DNA of 64,000 nucleotides from Portunus trituberculatus (lineage: Eukaryota; Arthropoda; Malacostraca; Decapoda; Portunidae): positions 3,689,370 to 3,753,369 of the forward strand of contig NC_059257.1 of the NCBI RefSeq assembly GCF_017591435.1, given 5' to 3'. Below are positions 24,653 to 36,424 of this stretch, one piece after another (positions within the stretch are counted from its first letter, which is position 1; each line of letters opens with the position of its first letter). The notes beneath the pieces are model-generated. The model saw only the letters and a program-made list of their open reading frames with translations, did no database searches and was not told where the DNA came from. Both the position numbers and the translations under genes were made by a program.

Positions 24653-25590
24653 ATGGCGGCCGTGAACTCGAAAGAGGAATCAGACTTCACAGGGTTTCAA
24701 GGAATAATGGAGAAGAGCGCTTATGTGAAGAAAATTCTGGAGTTAGAAGGTAAAATTGAAAAACTGTTTGAAAAGTATGAGGGCCTGGAAACGAGTTATG
24801 ACAATGTAAAGAGAGACTGTGCCGATATGAAGAAGGAAAATGCAGCACTGAAAGAGGAAGTTAAGCTAATTAAAGTGAATTGCGAAAAATGTGGAGAATC
24901 TCTAGGAAAAGTGATGGAGAAGCAGGCTGAATGGAAAAAAAGTCAGGAAGTGGAAAGAAAGGAGGTAAATTACAAAGTTGCAAGTCTGGAAAAGGAAATC
25001 AAAGAGTCAGGGGAGAAAACTTTGGGCCTTGCTGAAATTATAGATCAACAGATCATAGAAGAGAAGATAGCTGAGAAAGTGGTGAAGGTTATTAAGTCAA
25101 ATGAGACATTGGTGAGGGAAACTGTAGACAAAAAGAGATGTGTGGTGATATTTGGTGTGGAGGAGGATAAGACACCGAGTAAAATGGAGAGAGAGAAAAC
25201 ATAAAAAGGTGATAAATAATATCATTAATGTGGTGCAAGAGGAGGAAAAGACCTAGTACAAGAAATAGAGGACTTCCATAGAATTGGAAAGTTCACAAGA
25301 GAAGGTATGAGGCCAATAAGAATCAAACTTAAGTCACAAAAGGATGTAGATGAATTGGTGGAGAAGTCATGGAGGCTAGCCCAGCAGGAAACAACAAGGA
25401 AGATTTGGTTGAGAAGAGATCTCGGTGAAAAGGAAAGAGAAATGTTAAATGAGTTGAGAAAGGAGGCTTTGAAAAAAATGAAGAGAGGACAGAAGAAGAG
25501 AAGAAAGAGTTTTTCTGGAGAATCTTGGATATGAGACTGAGGAAGTGGTTCATAACCCAGAAAAGTACAGCAAGAAAGGACTAAAGAAAC
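24653..25590 (+). pseudogene. LINE ORF1 (coiled coil plus RRM-like nucleic-acid-binding domain)
   Basis: The start ATG at 24653 (CAACATGGCGGCC) gives MAAVNSKEESDFTGFQGI, then a heptad-rich Lys/Glu coiled coil (about residues 20-150) and an RRM-like part starting KKRCVVIFGVEEDK. A frameshift ends this frame at 25204. The homologous reading resumes in another frame with EIEDFHRIGKF, then RPIRIKLKSQKDVDELV and IWLRRDLGEKEREMLNELRK to about 25540. Such proteins bind LINE RNA and act as chaperones in the RNP. The ATG at 24587 lies in frame further up but adds 22 residues of unlikely sequence. Confidence 0.8.
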
Positions 25591-25614
25591 TTACATATGA
25601 GCGAAATGTAATGT

Positions 25615-26444
25615 ATTCCAACATAAATGGAGTGATATCGGGATTTTAGAACTCAACGATTACTTGAGGGACAAGAACCCAGATATTGTGGGTCTTACTG
25701 AAACAAAACTGAGAGAGGAGAAGACCTGATGAAGGTTGGAGAAGGAAATATAACGTTTGGAAAAGAAATAGAGTAGGTAAGATGGGAGGAGGAGTGATGT
25801 TGCTGGTTAAAAAGATATAAAGGTGGATCAAGTGAAAAAGGTATGGGAAAGGCAGAAGTGCTAAAGATCAGAGCAGAAACTAATGAAGGAAAAAGAGGCA
25901 CTACATAGTGGTGTACGTACCACCTAAGACAAATGCATGGTCAGTACAGGAATATGAAGAAATGATAAGTGATACAGGAACATGTCTGGAAGAAATGTTG
26001 GGTGGCTGTGAACGAACTATAATGATGGGAGATTTTAATTGTAAAGAGGTGTGTTGGGAGGACTGGTCAATGGAAGGATCAGAGACAACATGGGGAAATA
26101 CACTATTGACACTGGCAATGGAAAATGTGTTAACTCAGTGGGTCAAAGAAGATACTAGGTTTGGAGGAGAGGGAGCATCGTCAAGACTGGACTTGGTCTT
26201 TAGTACAGAGCCAATGGTCATTGAGGAGATGAGGGTGGAGTGCCCTTTAGCAAAGAGTGATCATGCAGTTTTGGAGTTCAAGGTGATAGACGAAGAGAAA
26301 TCTAGAAGAAATGAAGAATATAAAGTGGGAAGATGGAATTATGCCAAGACAGATTTTGGAAACCTAAAGAAATTCTTTCAAGAGACAAATTGGATGAAAT
26401 TCAAGAGTGCTAAGGAGCAAATGAAAAGTGGAAGGAATTTATAA
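25615..26444 (+). pseudogene. LINE ORF2, APE-like endonuclease part
   Basis: The endonuclease motifs appear across broken frames: NPDIVGLTETKL near 25678-25715; VYVPPKTNAWSVQEYEEMI from 25909; MMGDFNCKEVCWED near 26023-26060 (the GDFN motif); SRLDLVFST near 26180; and the terminal SDHAVLEF near 26258. The SDH motif carries the general-base histidine. A stop or frameshift separates the first motif from the rest, and the frame closes at 26442-26444 before the linker to the reverse transcriptase. In an intact element this domain nicks target DNA. Confidence 0.85.
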
Positions 26445-26499
26445 AAATATACAAAGAAGGTGAGAAAAATTTGTACCAATAAGACAACATAGAGAAGTT

Positions 26500-28417
26500 G
26501 GAAAGCAGGACTGGTTTAACGATAGATGTGAAAAGGCTAGAACAAGAAAAGAGGATGCATGGAAGAGGTGGAGAAGGAAAAGACGGATTAAGCAGTGGGA
26601 AAGTTACAAAAGAGCAAGAAATGAATATGTGTTGATTAGAAGAGAAGAAAGAAAGAAACAAGAAAAGGATATAATTGATAAATGTAAAGACCAACCAAGG
26701 CTTTTTTACAGACATGTGAACAACAACATCAAAAATAGAGAAAGTATTGAAAGTTTAGAAGTAAATGGAGTATACAGTGAAGATCCCAGGGAAATGGCAG
26801 AGGCTATGAATGGATGCTTTCGGAAGGTATTCACAAAGGAGACTGCTTTTGACAAACCACTGGTAATGGAACAGAAAGGGATTATGAAGGAGTTTCAAGT
26901 AACGGTGGAGGAGATCAAGAACATGATGGGGAGTTTAGAAGTGAGAAAAGCTGTGGGACCTGATGGGGTATCAGGATGGATTTTAAGAGAATGCAGGGAG
27001 CAATTGGCAGAAAAAGTTTGTGAAGTAATTGATGCCTCATTAAGGGAAGGCGTAGTGCCCCAAGACTGGAAAAGAGCTAACATTGTCCCAATCTATAAAT
27101 CAGGTAACAAGAGAGACCCATTGAACTATAGACCAGTGTCACTTACAAGTGTGGTAGCTAAGATGTGTGAGAGGGTGGTGAAGACTAGATGGACAGACTT
27201 CTTGGAGAAAAATGACATACTTTGTGAGTGTCAATTTGGTTTTAGGAAAGGGCGTTCATGCACGACAAACCTGATATGTTACTATTCGAGGGTGATAGAT
27301 GTAATACAGGAAAGAGATGGTTGGGCTGATGGAATATATCTGGATTTAAAAAAGGCCTTTGATAAGGTACCACACCAGAGACTGATCTGGAAACTTGAAA
27401 TGGTAGGAGGAGTGCATGGCAGTTTACTAAAATGGATGGAAGACTTTTGGTAGGAAGAGAAATGAGAACAATAATTAAGGACAGACCATCAGAATGGGGA
27501 TTGGTGGAGAGTGGAGTTCCACAGGGATCAGTGTTGGCACCAGTAATGTTCGCAGTCTACATAAATGACATGGTGGATGGGGTGTCCAGTTATGTGAGCC
27601 TATTTGCAGACGATGCAAAATTGTTACGAAAAGTGAGATGTGACAAAGATTGCGAACTACTCCAGGAAGACTTGGACAGAATATGGAAATGGAGCTGTAC
27701 ATGGCAAATGGAGTTCAACACGACAAAATGCAAGAAAATAGAGTTTGGCAAGAGTGAAAGAAGAATCAGGAGTATGTACAAGATAGGAAATGAAGACATA
27801 AAACCAGTCATGAAGAAAAAGACCTTGGGGTGACAATTACCAATGACCTATCGCCAGAGAGACATATAAACAAAATAATTGGAGAAGTATTGAACTTATT
27901 GAGGAACATAAGAGTGGCGTTCGTATATCTAGATGAAGAAATGATGAAGAAAATAATTACTGCAATGATAAGACCGAGGCTTGAATATGCAACAATACAG
28001 TGGGCTCGAACTTAAAGAAACACATAAGGAAACTAGAGAAAGTACAGAGGGCTGCAACGAAAATGGTGCCTGACTTAAGAGATTTGACTTATGAAGACAG
28101 ACTGAAAAGAATGCAACTTCCAACCCTGGAAAACAGAAGAGAAAGGGGAGACCTGATAGCAATATACAGAGTGATGATTGGCATGGAAAAAATGGATAGG
28201 GAAGATCTGTGTATGTGGAATGGAAGAATGTCGAGAGGGCATGGGAAAAACTAAAATGGCCACTTATAGGAGAGATGTGAAAAAATTTAGCTTCCCTCAT
28301 AGAAGGGTGGAAGCATGGAATAGTTTAGACATGGAAGTGGTCAACGCAAGGAATATTCATGATTTTAAGAAAAAGCTGGACATTAATAGATATGGAGACG
28401 GGACAACACGAGCATAG
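26500..28417 (+). pseudogene. LINE ORF2, reverse transcriptase and C-terminal region
   Basis: From about 26512 the frame reads WFNDRCEKARTRKEDAWKRW. RT motifs follow: NYRPVSLTSVVAKMCERVV near 27125; FGFRKGRSCTTNL near 27235; motif A YLDLKKAFDKVPHQRL near 27337 with its catalytic Asp; GVPQGSVLAPVMFAVYINDM from about 27510; and FADDAKL near 27601, the catalytic Asp-Asp box. Frameshifts occur near 27430-27450, 27820, 28010 and 28240. The C-terminal part has RRDVKKFSFPHRRVEAWNSL, the usual end of arthropod jockey/CR1-like ORF2. The enzyme would be inactive as encoded. Confidence 0.9.
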
Positions 28418-28470
28418 CTCTTTTCCCGTATGTTACAATTAGGTAAATACAATTAGGTAAATACACACAC

Positions 28471-29101
28471 ACACAGCCCCGCCCCCAGCCTCCCCCCTGC
28501 CCTGACACGCCCAGGCCGCCTCGCCGCGTCTCTGTAAAGTGTACAAATCTCTGTTTGTATGTGATTAAGGCAAGGTCACCCCCCCCTCCACACACCCCTC
28601 ACCCCCTCCCTCTTCCTTGTATCCTCCCCACCTACCCCTCCCTGGCATCCTTGTTCCCTCACCCCCTCGTCCCTTCCTGCCAACTCCTATCCACCCCCTC
28701 CCCCCCTTCAACTTGTTTCGGTAATTCTTATTTTTTTTCCATTATCTTCTTTCTTGTTTCTTATTTTCTTGTTTTTATTTTCTTCTTGTCCTTTTTTCTT
28801 CATTTTTCTAGTTTTCCTTTCCGTTTTTCTAGATTTCCTTATATCGATTTTCATTTCCTTCATCTTTATCCTCGTTTTCTTTTTTTCTCTCACTTCTACA
28901 ACGCCTTAAATTAATCCTCCTCTTCCTCCTCCTCCTCCTCCTCCTCCTCCTCCTCCTCCTCCTCCTCCTCCTCCTCCTCGTTCCCTAGCAGCTCATCTGT
29001 CTGCTCGCGTGAATGCTGATGATGATAACGATGAATTGATGATGATGATGATGATAATAAATACGTATTTTTAATCTACTTCCCTTGTGTTTCTTTTTGT
29101 C

Positions 29102-29142
<41 letters not shown>

Positions 29143-29278
29143 CAAACGGAATAAGAATGAATAGTAATAATAATAATTACTTTACAATTTCATAACCTTA
29201 TGGAATGTAACAAACAATAGATAAATAATAAAAAAATAAGAAAAATATGTGTGTGTGTGTGTGTGTGTGTCTTTACAG
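28471..29278. other. C-rich segment, (CCT)n and (GA)n tracts
   Basis: C-rich sequence at 28471-28710 is followed by a T-rich tract, (CCT)n at about 28920-28978, GATGAT repeats, AATAAA at 29056-29061, (GA)n at about 29104-29139 and (GT)n just before the possible acceptor at 29278. Confidence 0.6.
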
Positions 29279-29342
29279 GTAAGTCTGCAAAGAAAACGGA
29301 AGAAGTAAGTGAATCTGGGCCCAAACAAGAATCTACGCACAG
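29279..29342 (+). other. Candidate small exon
   Basis: A 64-nt segment lies between an acceptor-like (GT)n-CTTTACAG and a donor ACAG|GTAACT. Only one frame is open (phase 1 on entry), giving KSAKKTEEVSESGPKQES and THR, a basic/acidic sequence of plausible coding type. The next in-phase candidates are at 35926 and 63432. It could be an exon of the gene that begins to code at 63543, an alternative LDB 3' exon, or chance. Confidence 0.3.
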
Positions 29343-30300
29343 GTAACTATTCCTAACCTAACCTAACCTAATTAATACCGGGGTTAAATTCAACAAGTGA
29401 CATCAGAGCTTGAACGATAATGATAATAAAAATAATAATAATAACTAACAATAATAATAATAATAATAATGACTAATAATGATAATAGATAGAACATTAT
29501 TTAACCAGTTCTGTGCATTGACATAGAGAATACAAATAGATAATGACACAAACACAAGTCAGAATGAGAGAAATAATGTACAATATGAAGCAGAAGACTA
29601 TTGCTATCATTATTTACTCTCACTTCATTTCATTCATCAATAGTTTACCTTTATTTATTTATTTATTTATTTATCTTTTTTTAGGTTTCAATAAAATATT
29701 CTTTCATTATGACTGTTTGAAAAGACCACATATTATTCGTCAGAGATTTACATTGCTCTCTCTCTCTCTCTCTCTCTCTCAGACAATGCCCTTGAAAACC
29801 ACAATATCTTCCACTACAGCCTGTAAACTATTAGAACTATGAAAACACTAATAACTTCCACTGCAGCCTGTTAAACCATTACAACTATCAAAATGCCTTT
29901 AAAAACTCCAAAAAACTTCCACTGCAGCCTGTTAAACTATTAGAACCATGAAAACACTTAAAAAACCCCACTATCTTCCACTACATGCTGCTAAACTATT
30001 ACTAGAACCATGAAGACGCCCTTGAAAACACCAATAACTTCCACTGCAACTAACTACACTTAGAATCACAAAAAAAATTAAAAACCCTTGAAAATCCCAG
30101 TTATATTTATCACACCTAGCTAGCATCTTGAAAACACACAAGTGAAATTTACTAGAAAATGTTAAAGCATCACTGGAACCATGGAAATGCCCTTAAAAAT
30201 CTGAATAACTTCCATTTAACCCATCAAACCATCACTGGAACCATGAAAACACCCTTGAAAACCACAATAACTTCCACTAAACCCCGTTAAAAGATTAGAT
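29343..30300. repeat. CCTAA block, ATA repeats and ~65-75-bp tandem repeat
   Basis: There is a short CCTAACCTAACCTAA run at 29352-29371 and ATA/ATG triplets to 29490. From about 29780 to 30290 about seven units carry AATAACTTCCACTGCAGCC and CATGAAAACACCCTTGAAAA. Confidence 0.75.
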
Positions 30301-30539
30301 AAGACTTGGAAATGTTTTGAGAATGGGTCTTTGTGAAGTAGATAGACAGTTTATGGAAGGAAATTAACACTCTCTAGGGGACTAAACGATGAAATGAGAG
30401 AGGAGAAAGAAGGTAACTGACTGATGCAGGGAAGGAAGGAAAAAAAAGGTAAAACAGGAAGAGGAAGAAGAGGATCAAGGAAGGAAAACAGTGATAGAAA
30501 AAAAGGGAAATAAAAAAAAAGGAAGGAAAATAGATAGAG

Positions 30540-32520
30540 GAAGACAGCAGATATTAAACTCTTAAATGCTCAAATAAATAGCATTAGGTTTATATGTCTT
30601 TGTCAGAAGGGAAGAGGAGGAAGATAGAGGAGGGAGGAGGGAAAATAGTGATAGAGAACGACTGTGATAAGAAAAGAAAAATAACAAGGAAAGGAAGCTT
30701 AGGGAAACGAATCTCATGGAAGCTCTAAAGATAAGGTTGAATTTATATGTCTGTGCTAGGAGGAAAAAAAAAAAGCAAGAATAGGGAAGAAAGGAGGGAA
30801 ATAGTGATAAATAAAGATTTAGATGAAAATAAATGAAAAAGGTAGAAAACATAGATATACAAAACTCTTAAAAGCTCTAAAAATAAGGTTAAATTTATAT
30901 GTCTGTGCCAGGAGGGAAAAAACAAGAATATGAAGGAAAAGAGGAGGAAGAAAGGAAGGAAACAGTGATAAATAAAGACTTGGATGAAAAAAAATGAAAA
31001 AGGTAGAAAATAGATATACAAAACTCTTGGAAGCTCTAAAAGTAAGGTTAGATTTATATGTCTGTGCTAGAAGGAAAAAAACAAAAATAGGAAGGAAAGA
31101 AGGAGGAGAAGAAAGGAGGGAAATAGTGATAAATAAAGACTTACACAAAAAAAAAAATGAAAGAGGAAGAAAGCATAGATAAATAAAACTCTTGAAAGTT
31201 CTAAAAAAATAAGATTAAATTTACATGTGATGCTGGAGGAAGGGAAGAACAAAACAACAGGAAGAGGAAGAAGAGGGGAAGGAAAATAGTGATAAATAAA
31301 GACTTAAATAAGAAAAAATAAACAAAAAAGAAAGGAAGCATATACAAAACTAAAAATCTCTAAATGATATTGTTTGATGGTGCAGGGAGGGAAGAACCAA
31401 GACAGGAAGAGAAAGAGGAGGAAGAAAGGGAGGAAAATAGTGATAAATAAAGACTTAGATGAAAAAGAAAAGAATAACAAAGAAAAAAAAGCATATACAG
31501 AACTCTTAAAAACTCAAAAAAATACTTTAAATACATATTTGATCTGCCAAGAGGGAATGAACTAGAAAACCAGGAGAAGGAAGATGAGAGGGTAGGGAAA
31601 TAGTGATAAATAAAGCCTTGGATAGAAAAATAAATCAATGAATAAAAGAAGAAAGCATTTACAAAACTCTTAGAATCTTTAGAAATAATGTCAAATCTAT
31701 AGCTAAGTCTGATGGTGCAGGAAGGGATGAAGCAAATTACGTATAGGAAGAAGGAGGAACAAAGGAAGGAAAATAGCAATAGATAAAGAATTAAATAACA
31801 AAAAAAAAAGGAAGAAAATATGCAGAACTCTTAAAGGCTTCAGAAAATAGGTTTGAAATAATATGTAATGCTGCAGAGAGGGAAGAATCAAACAGGAAGA
31901 GGAACATGAGGGAAATAAAAACAGTGATAAATGAAGACTTGGATGAAAGGAAAAATAGAAAAAAGGCAGAAAGCATTTACAAAACTCTTAAAGGCTTTAG
32001 AAAATAAGATTAGATTTATATGTAATGCTGCAGAGAGGAAGAACCAAACAACAGGAGGAAGAACATGAGGGGGAAGGAAAACTTAGACTTAGATTAAAAA
32101 AAAAAAAAAAAGGAAAAACATATATAGAACTCTTAAAAGCTAAAAAAAAATGGCATTAAATCTATATGTCTTTGGCAGGAAGGAAGAAGTAAGTAGAACA
32201 GGAAAAGGAAGAGGATCAAGGAAGGAAAGCAGTGATAAAAAAAAAGACTTAGATGAAAAGAAAAAGAAGGAAGAAGGAAGAAAGCATATACAGAACTCTT
32301 AAAAGCTAAAAAAATGGCATTAAATTTGTATGTCTCTGGCAGGAAGGGAAGAAGTAAAACAGAATAAGGGGCAGAAGAGGATCAAGGAAGGAAAATAGTG
32401 GTAACATGTTAGATAAAAAGGTACATACACCATATACAAAACTCTTACAAACTCTACAAATGAAAGTTAAATATTTATGTAGGTAACTAAATATATTCAC
32501 AGGTGAAAGACAGAACAAGT
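30540..32520. repeat. ~145-bp purine-rich tandem array (about 13 units)
   Basis: Each unit contains CATATACAAAACTCTTAAAAG, a short A-run, AATTTATATGTCTGTGC, a GGAAGAGGAAG purine block, and ATAGTGATAAATAAAGACTT. Order is constant while purine blocks vary in length. The open frames on both strands arise from this periodic low-complexity sequence. Confidence 0.85.
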
Positions 32521-32554
32521 CACTTAATTAATCTGGGAGGAAGAATAAAATGGT

Positions 32555-33360
32555 AATAGAAAGAAGAAGAAGAAGAAGAAGAAGAAGAAAAGAAGAAGAA
32601 GAAGAAGAAGAAGAAGAAGAAGAAGAAGAAGAAGAGAGAAGAAGAAAAAAAAAAAACTAACTCATTATTGTTGGATAAAGAAATACAACAAATGAAAAAA
32701 AAAAAAAGGTATATTCAAAACTCTTCAAAAAAAAAATCTCAAAAAATAACAATAAATATACTGTACATAGCTAACTAATCCCAAATATATAAAAACTCTT
32801 TAAAAAAATCTTAAAAAATGACAATAAATATATGTATCTAACTAATGCCATCTTGTAGTACTGGCTGGTGAAAAATTTATGTATCATCTGAGAGCAAACT
32901 TTGTACATTCTTTAACTCTTTCACCACAAAACTAAACCAAAACAAAATCTTGATAAGCAAATACAAAGAAATTAATAAAAAGAACTAATTTTGCAACGAT
33001 TACCCACTTGAAAGACAGAAGGTGGTTGTAGAAATAAATAGAGATGTGTTTAGTGTTTAGTAAGTAAGGAAAGAAATTAACTTAAAAAAGAGAATTGACA
33101 GAAGCTGGCTATAGAAATAAATGAAGATAAATATAATGGTAATGAAATAAAGAAATCAACAAGAGAGAATAAATTTTGTACCTATCTACCCTATTAAAGG
33201 CAAAATCTGGTTATAAGAATCAATAAAATGCACAAAAGCGTAATGAAGGAAAGAAATTAACAAAAAGAAAGAATATTTTGCAGTACTTAGTTATCTACCC
33301 AGTTGAAAGATGCATGGAAGGTGGATGTAGAAAAAGTCAATTTAAAGATGTTTCAGAGTG
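32555..33360. repeat. (GAA)n tract and diverged repeats
   Basis: (GAA)n runs from about 32562 to 32636. After it come units with TAACAATAAATATATGTA (32740-32840) and ~110-bp units with AGAAATAAATAGAGATG and TACCCACTTGAAAGACAGA (33000-33350). Confidence 0.75.
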
Positions 33361-33369
33361 TTTATGGAG

Positions 33370-33905
33370 TAGCAAATAAGGAAGCATGTAGTAATAACAC
33401 TGAAGAATAGGAGAAGAATAGGTTATTGGTGTGTGTGGTAAAGCTGAGCCAATAAAAGGGAAATAAAAGACAAAATAAGAGAAATAGGTCAACAGAAAGG
33501 CTAATAAATAAGGAAGTATGTAGTAATAACACTGAAGAATAGGGGAAGAATAGGTTATTGGTGAGTGTGGTTAAGCTGAGCCAATAAAAGGGAAATAAAA
33601 GACAAAATAAGAGAAATGGGTCAAGAAAAGGGGCAGTAAATAAGGAAGCATGTAGTAATAACACTGAAAAATAGGGCAAGAATAGGTTATTGGTGTTGTA
33701 AAGCTGAGCCAATGAAAGAAAAAGGAAAACAAAGACAAAATAAGGGAAATAGGTCAACAGAAAGGATAATAGATAAGGAAGCATGTAGTAATAACACTGA
33801 AGAATAGGGGAAGAATAGGTTATTGGTGAGTGTGGTAAAGCTGAGCCAATAAAAGGGAAATGAAAGACAAAACAAGTGAAATGGGTCAACATAGATATAG
33901 AAGAG
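33370..33905. repeat. ~130-bp tandem repeat, four to five well-preserved units
   Basis: Units share GGAAGCATGTAGTAATAACA, CTGAAGAATAGGGGAAGAAT, AGGTTATTGGTG and GTAAAGCTGAGCCAATAAAA. Similarity between units is visibly higher than in neighbouring arrays, suggesting recent amplification. CCAAT occurs on the plus strand in each unit (GAGCCAATAAAA). Confidence 0.85.
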
Positions 33906-33959
33906 GAAAACTGCAATAAAGCACAATAATAAAAAGAAGAAAAAAAAAGCACAGGAAGA

Positions 33960-34333
33960 GATTAATAAGATGAGGAAGAAGAGGAGGAAATGATGATGGA
34001 GAAAAAGAAAGATAAGGATGGAAATAGTAAACAGAGAAACAAGAGGATGAAATTAAAAGTACAGTACAATAAATTACACAAGAGAAAAAAAGTATGAATA
34101 GAATAAAAGATGATAAGAAAAGGAAGAGGAAATTGACAAACTGGATTACTTGATAAGATAAACTGACAAATTAGAGCAAAATGAATTGACAATGAAAATA
34201 AAGATAAAATAAGGATGATTACAATGATGATAAGAAAAATAAACAAGGAAATAATGATAATGGTAACAATAATACATCAGAGAGTACAAGAATTTAATAG
34301 AGGTATGATATATGAATCACAATAATAATAATG

Positions 34334-34379
<46 letters not shown>

Positions 34380-34384
34380 TAATG

Positions 34385-34419
<35 letters not shown>

Positions 34420-35100
34420 GAAAAACTGAATTTGTCTCTACATTAATAAATATAGAAAATTAGATTAAAAAAATGAAAAATTACACTTAATCCTTTACAA
34501 ATCATTCACTCCCTGTATAACTTAAAGAAAAGGGAGAATAATGAAAGAAGAAAAACTGATAAGGAAAAAATAAACAAAAAAATAATGATAATAATAACAA
34601 TAATGATAATAATACTGTACATCAAAAGTACAAAAAAAAAAAAAAAATTGACATTGATACACTATATGAATCAGAAAAAAAAAATAATAGTAATAATAAT
34701 AATAATAAAAAGAATAATAACTAAAGCTTTCTCTACTGAAGCTGTTTCAACATAAATAGATATCAACAGTTAGATAAAAAAAATGAAAAAAATAAAATAA
34801 ATCCTTTCCAAATCAATCAACAATTAGAAAATGAAATGAACAAAACACAAATTTAATCCTTTATAAATCAATCAATAACAAAAAAAAAAACACACACACA
34901 CACACACACACTAAACCTTTTACAAATCAATCAACAATTAAATAAAAAACTAAGAAAAGAAAAAAAACATTTAATCCTTTACAAATGATTCACATCCTTT
35001 ATAACTTTCTTGGCCATTCAACATTCACTTTTGCTTCCTCCATTCATGCTTATTGAACCTTTATAAAGATGTCATAGGAAAGGGTTAACCAGGTGGGAAA
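33960..35100. repeat. ATA/ATG triplet and A-rich repeats
   Basis: There are AATAATAATGATAAT tracts near 34317-34420 and 34585-34715. Between 34430 and 35000 a diverged unit with AATCCTTTACAAATCAATCA occurs five or six times. No gene is seen. Confidence 0.7.
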
Positions 35101-35114
35101 ATAAAATGGGCAGG

Positions 35115-35162
<48 letters not shown>

Positions 35163-35228
35163 TAGAAAAAAAGAAGAAAAGCAAAGTCAAATAATGTAAG
35201 AAACAGGAACATAGACCCGATTTAAACC

Positions 35229-35279
<51 letters not shown>

Positions 35280-35368
35280 AGAGAGAGAGAGAGAAAGAGA
35301 AACAAAAGAAGAAATTAAGAGAATAAATGAGTAGAAGAAGGAAATTAAGTTGAAAAATAATAGAAGAA

Positions 35369-35425
<57 letters not shown>

Positions 35426-35615
35426 AGACTAGAGAAAGAAGGAAAGAGAGAGAAAATAGAGGAAGAAAGGGAAGAAATGAAAGAGATAAAGAAACAAAGA
35501 TAGAAAAAGGCAAAGCAAAGTCAAATAATATAATAAACAGGAACATGAACCCAATTTAAACCTAGCGGGAGAGAGGAAGACTAGAGAGAGAGAGGGAGAG
35601 ACAGGGAGAGGGAGA
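35115..35615. repeat. (AG)n cluster within a duplicated ~330-bp block
   Basis: AG tracts lie at about 35119-35158, 35231-35296 and 35370-35422. The segment AAGTCAAATAATGTAAGAAACA-GGAACATAGACCC (35185-35219) recurs at 35519-35552, so a larger unit was duplicated. Confidence 0.85.
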
Positions 35616-35624
35616 GAGGGAGGG

Positions 35625-35725
35625 TGAAGTCACGTGACCCGCCGCCATGATGCATGCAGAGAGGGGCCACACCGTGCTTATATTCCTCAATTTCCACCAT
35701 GTAGGAGGCCAATAGACACCAGGTA
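35625..35725 (+). promoter_or_regulatory. Promoter-like patch: CACGTG palindrome and start-like ATG with donor
   Basis: GTCACGTGAC (35629-35638) is a perfect palindromic E-box, followed by CCGCCGCCATGATG (ATG at 35647 in a consensus Kozak context) and a strong donor CAG|GTAAGG at 35722/35723. The ATG frame closes after 22 codons, so it would be a short upstream ORF. The patch breaks a long purine-rich tract. It may be a promoter and first exon; this is inference. Confidence 0.3.
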
Positions 35726-35925
35726 AGGGGCGCCACTAGTACATAAGACACCGGGGGATATTTAGATAGCAAAGGAGCGTGGGAGAATAGCGAGAAAGCA
35801 GAGAAATAGTGGAAAATAAGAGAGGCCTTAGGGACGAGGCCGACTGGGGACCCTGGCTATCGCTTGAGTTATTGATGATTTTTGTTTGTTTTTGGTGTTG
35901 TTTGTTGATTTGTTTTACTTTACAG

Positions 35926-35976
35926 GGCGTCACGGCGGCAGGGTGAGCAGGGCGCGAGGAGGGAGGCGCCGGGAGA
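35926..35976 (+). other. Candidate small exon
   Basis: TTGTTTTACTTTACAG gives a convincing acceptor and GGGAGA|GTAAGG a donor, leaving 51 nt. Two frames stay open: GRHGGRVSRARGGRRRE and, on a 2-base carry, RASRRQGEQGARREAPG. It sits 203 nt after the donor at 35723, as a short first intron would. No homology is recognised. Confidence 0.3.
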
Positions 35977-36049
35977 GTAAGGGAGAGCCTGGGAGAGTAA
36001 GGGAGAGAGGAGTAAGAGGTGGCGTGGTGAATGTTACTCCCTCCTCCTC

Positions 36050-36356
36050 CATTTGCTTCTCCTCCTCCTCCCTCTCCCTCTCTCTCCCTCTCTCCTCCTC
36101 TCCCTCAGCCTCCCTTACTCTCCCTAACCTAACCTATTCTGTCACCCTACCCTGTCACCCTGTTCGTCTGTTTGTCTGTCTACGCTTTTAATTATCTCCC
36201 TATTCTTCTTTCTTTCACCCTATTTTTTCTCGTCTGTCTGTCTGTTTGTCTGTCTTACTCTCCCTTCCTCACCCTTGCACTCTGTCACCCTGTCTGTCTG
36301 TTTGTCTGTCTCTACTCTTAATTCTCTCCCTATTTTTCTTCCTTCACCCTAATTTT

Positions 36357-36424
<68 letters not shown>

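Larger units (their letters stand above)
24431..28470 (+). mobile_element. Near full-length non-LTR retrotransposon (LINE), inactive
   Basis: The order is GC-rich 5' region, ORF1 (from 24653), an APE-type endonuclease, a reverse transcriptase, a C-terminal region, and a 3' end with two copies of AATTAGGTAAATAC running into CA repeats. The family looks like the jockey/CR1 group of arthropod LINEs; I cannot fix the clade. At least five frameshifts or stops interrupt the two open frames, so it is not coding for active proteins. The exact 5' boundary is uncertain because it merges with a CA tract. A shorter 3' fragment of the same family lies at about 61150-61255 in the opposite orientation. Confidence 0.92.

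Noticed and set aside
33362..33952. 196-codon minus-strand frame with repeated LLLHASLF blocks
   Set aside because: It is the translation of the ~130-bp tandem array.
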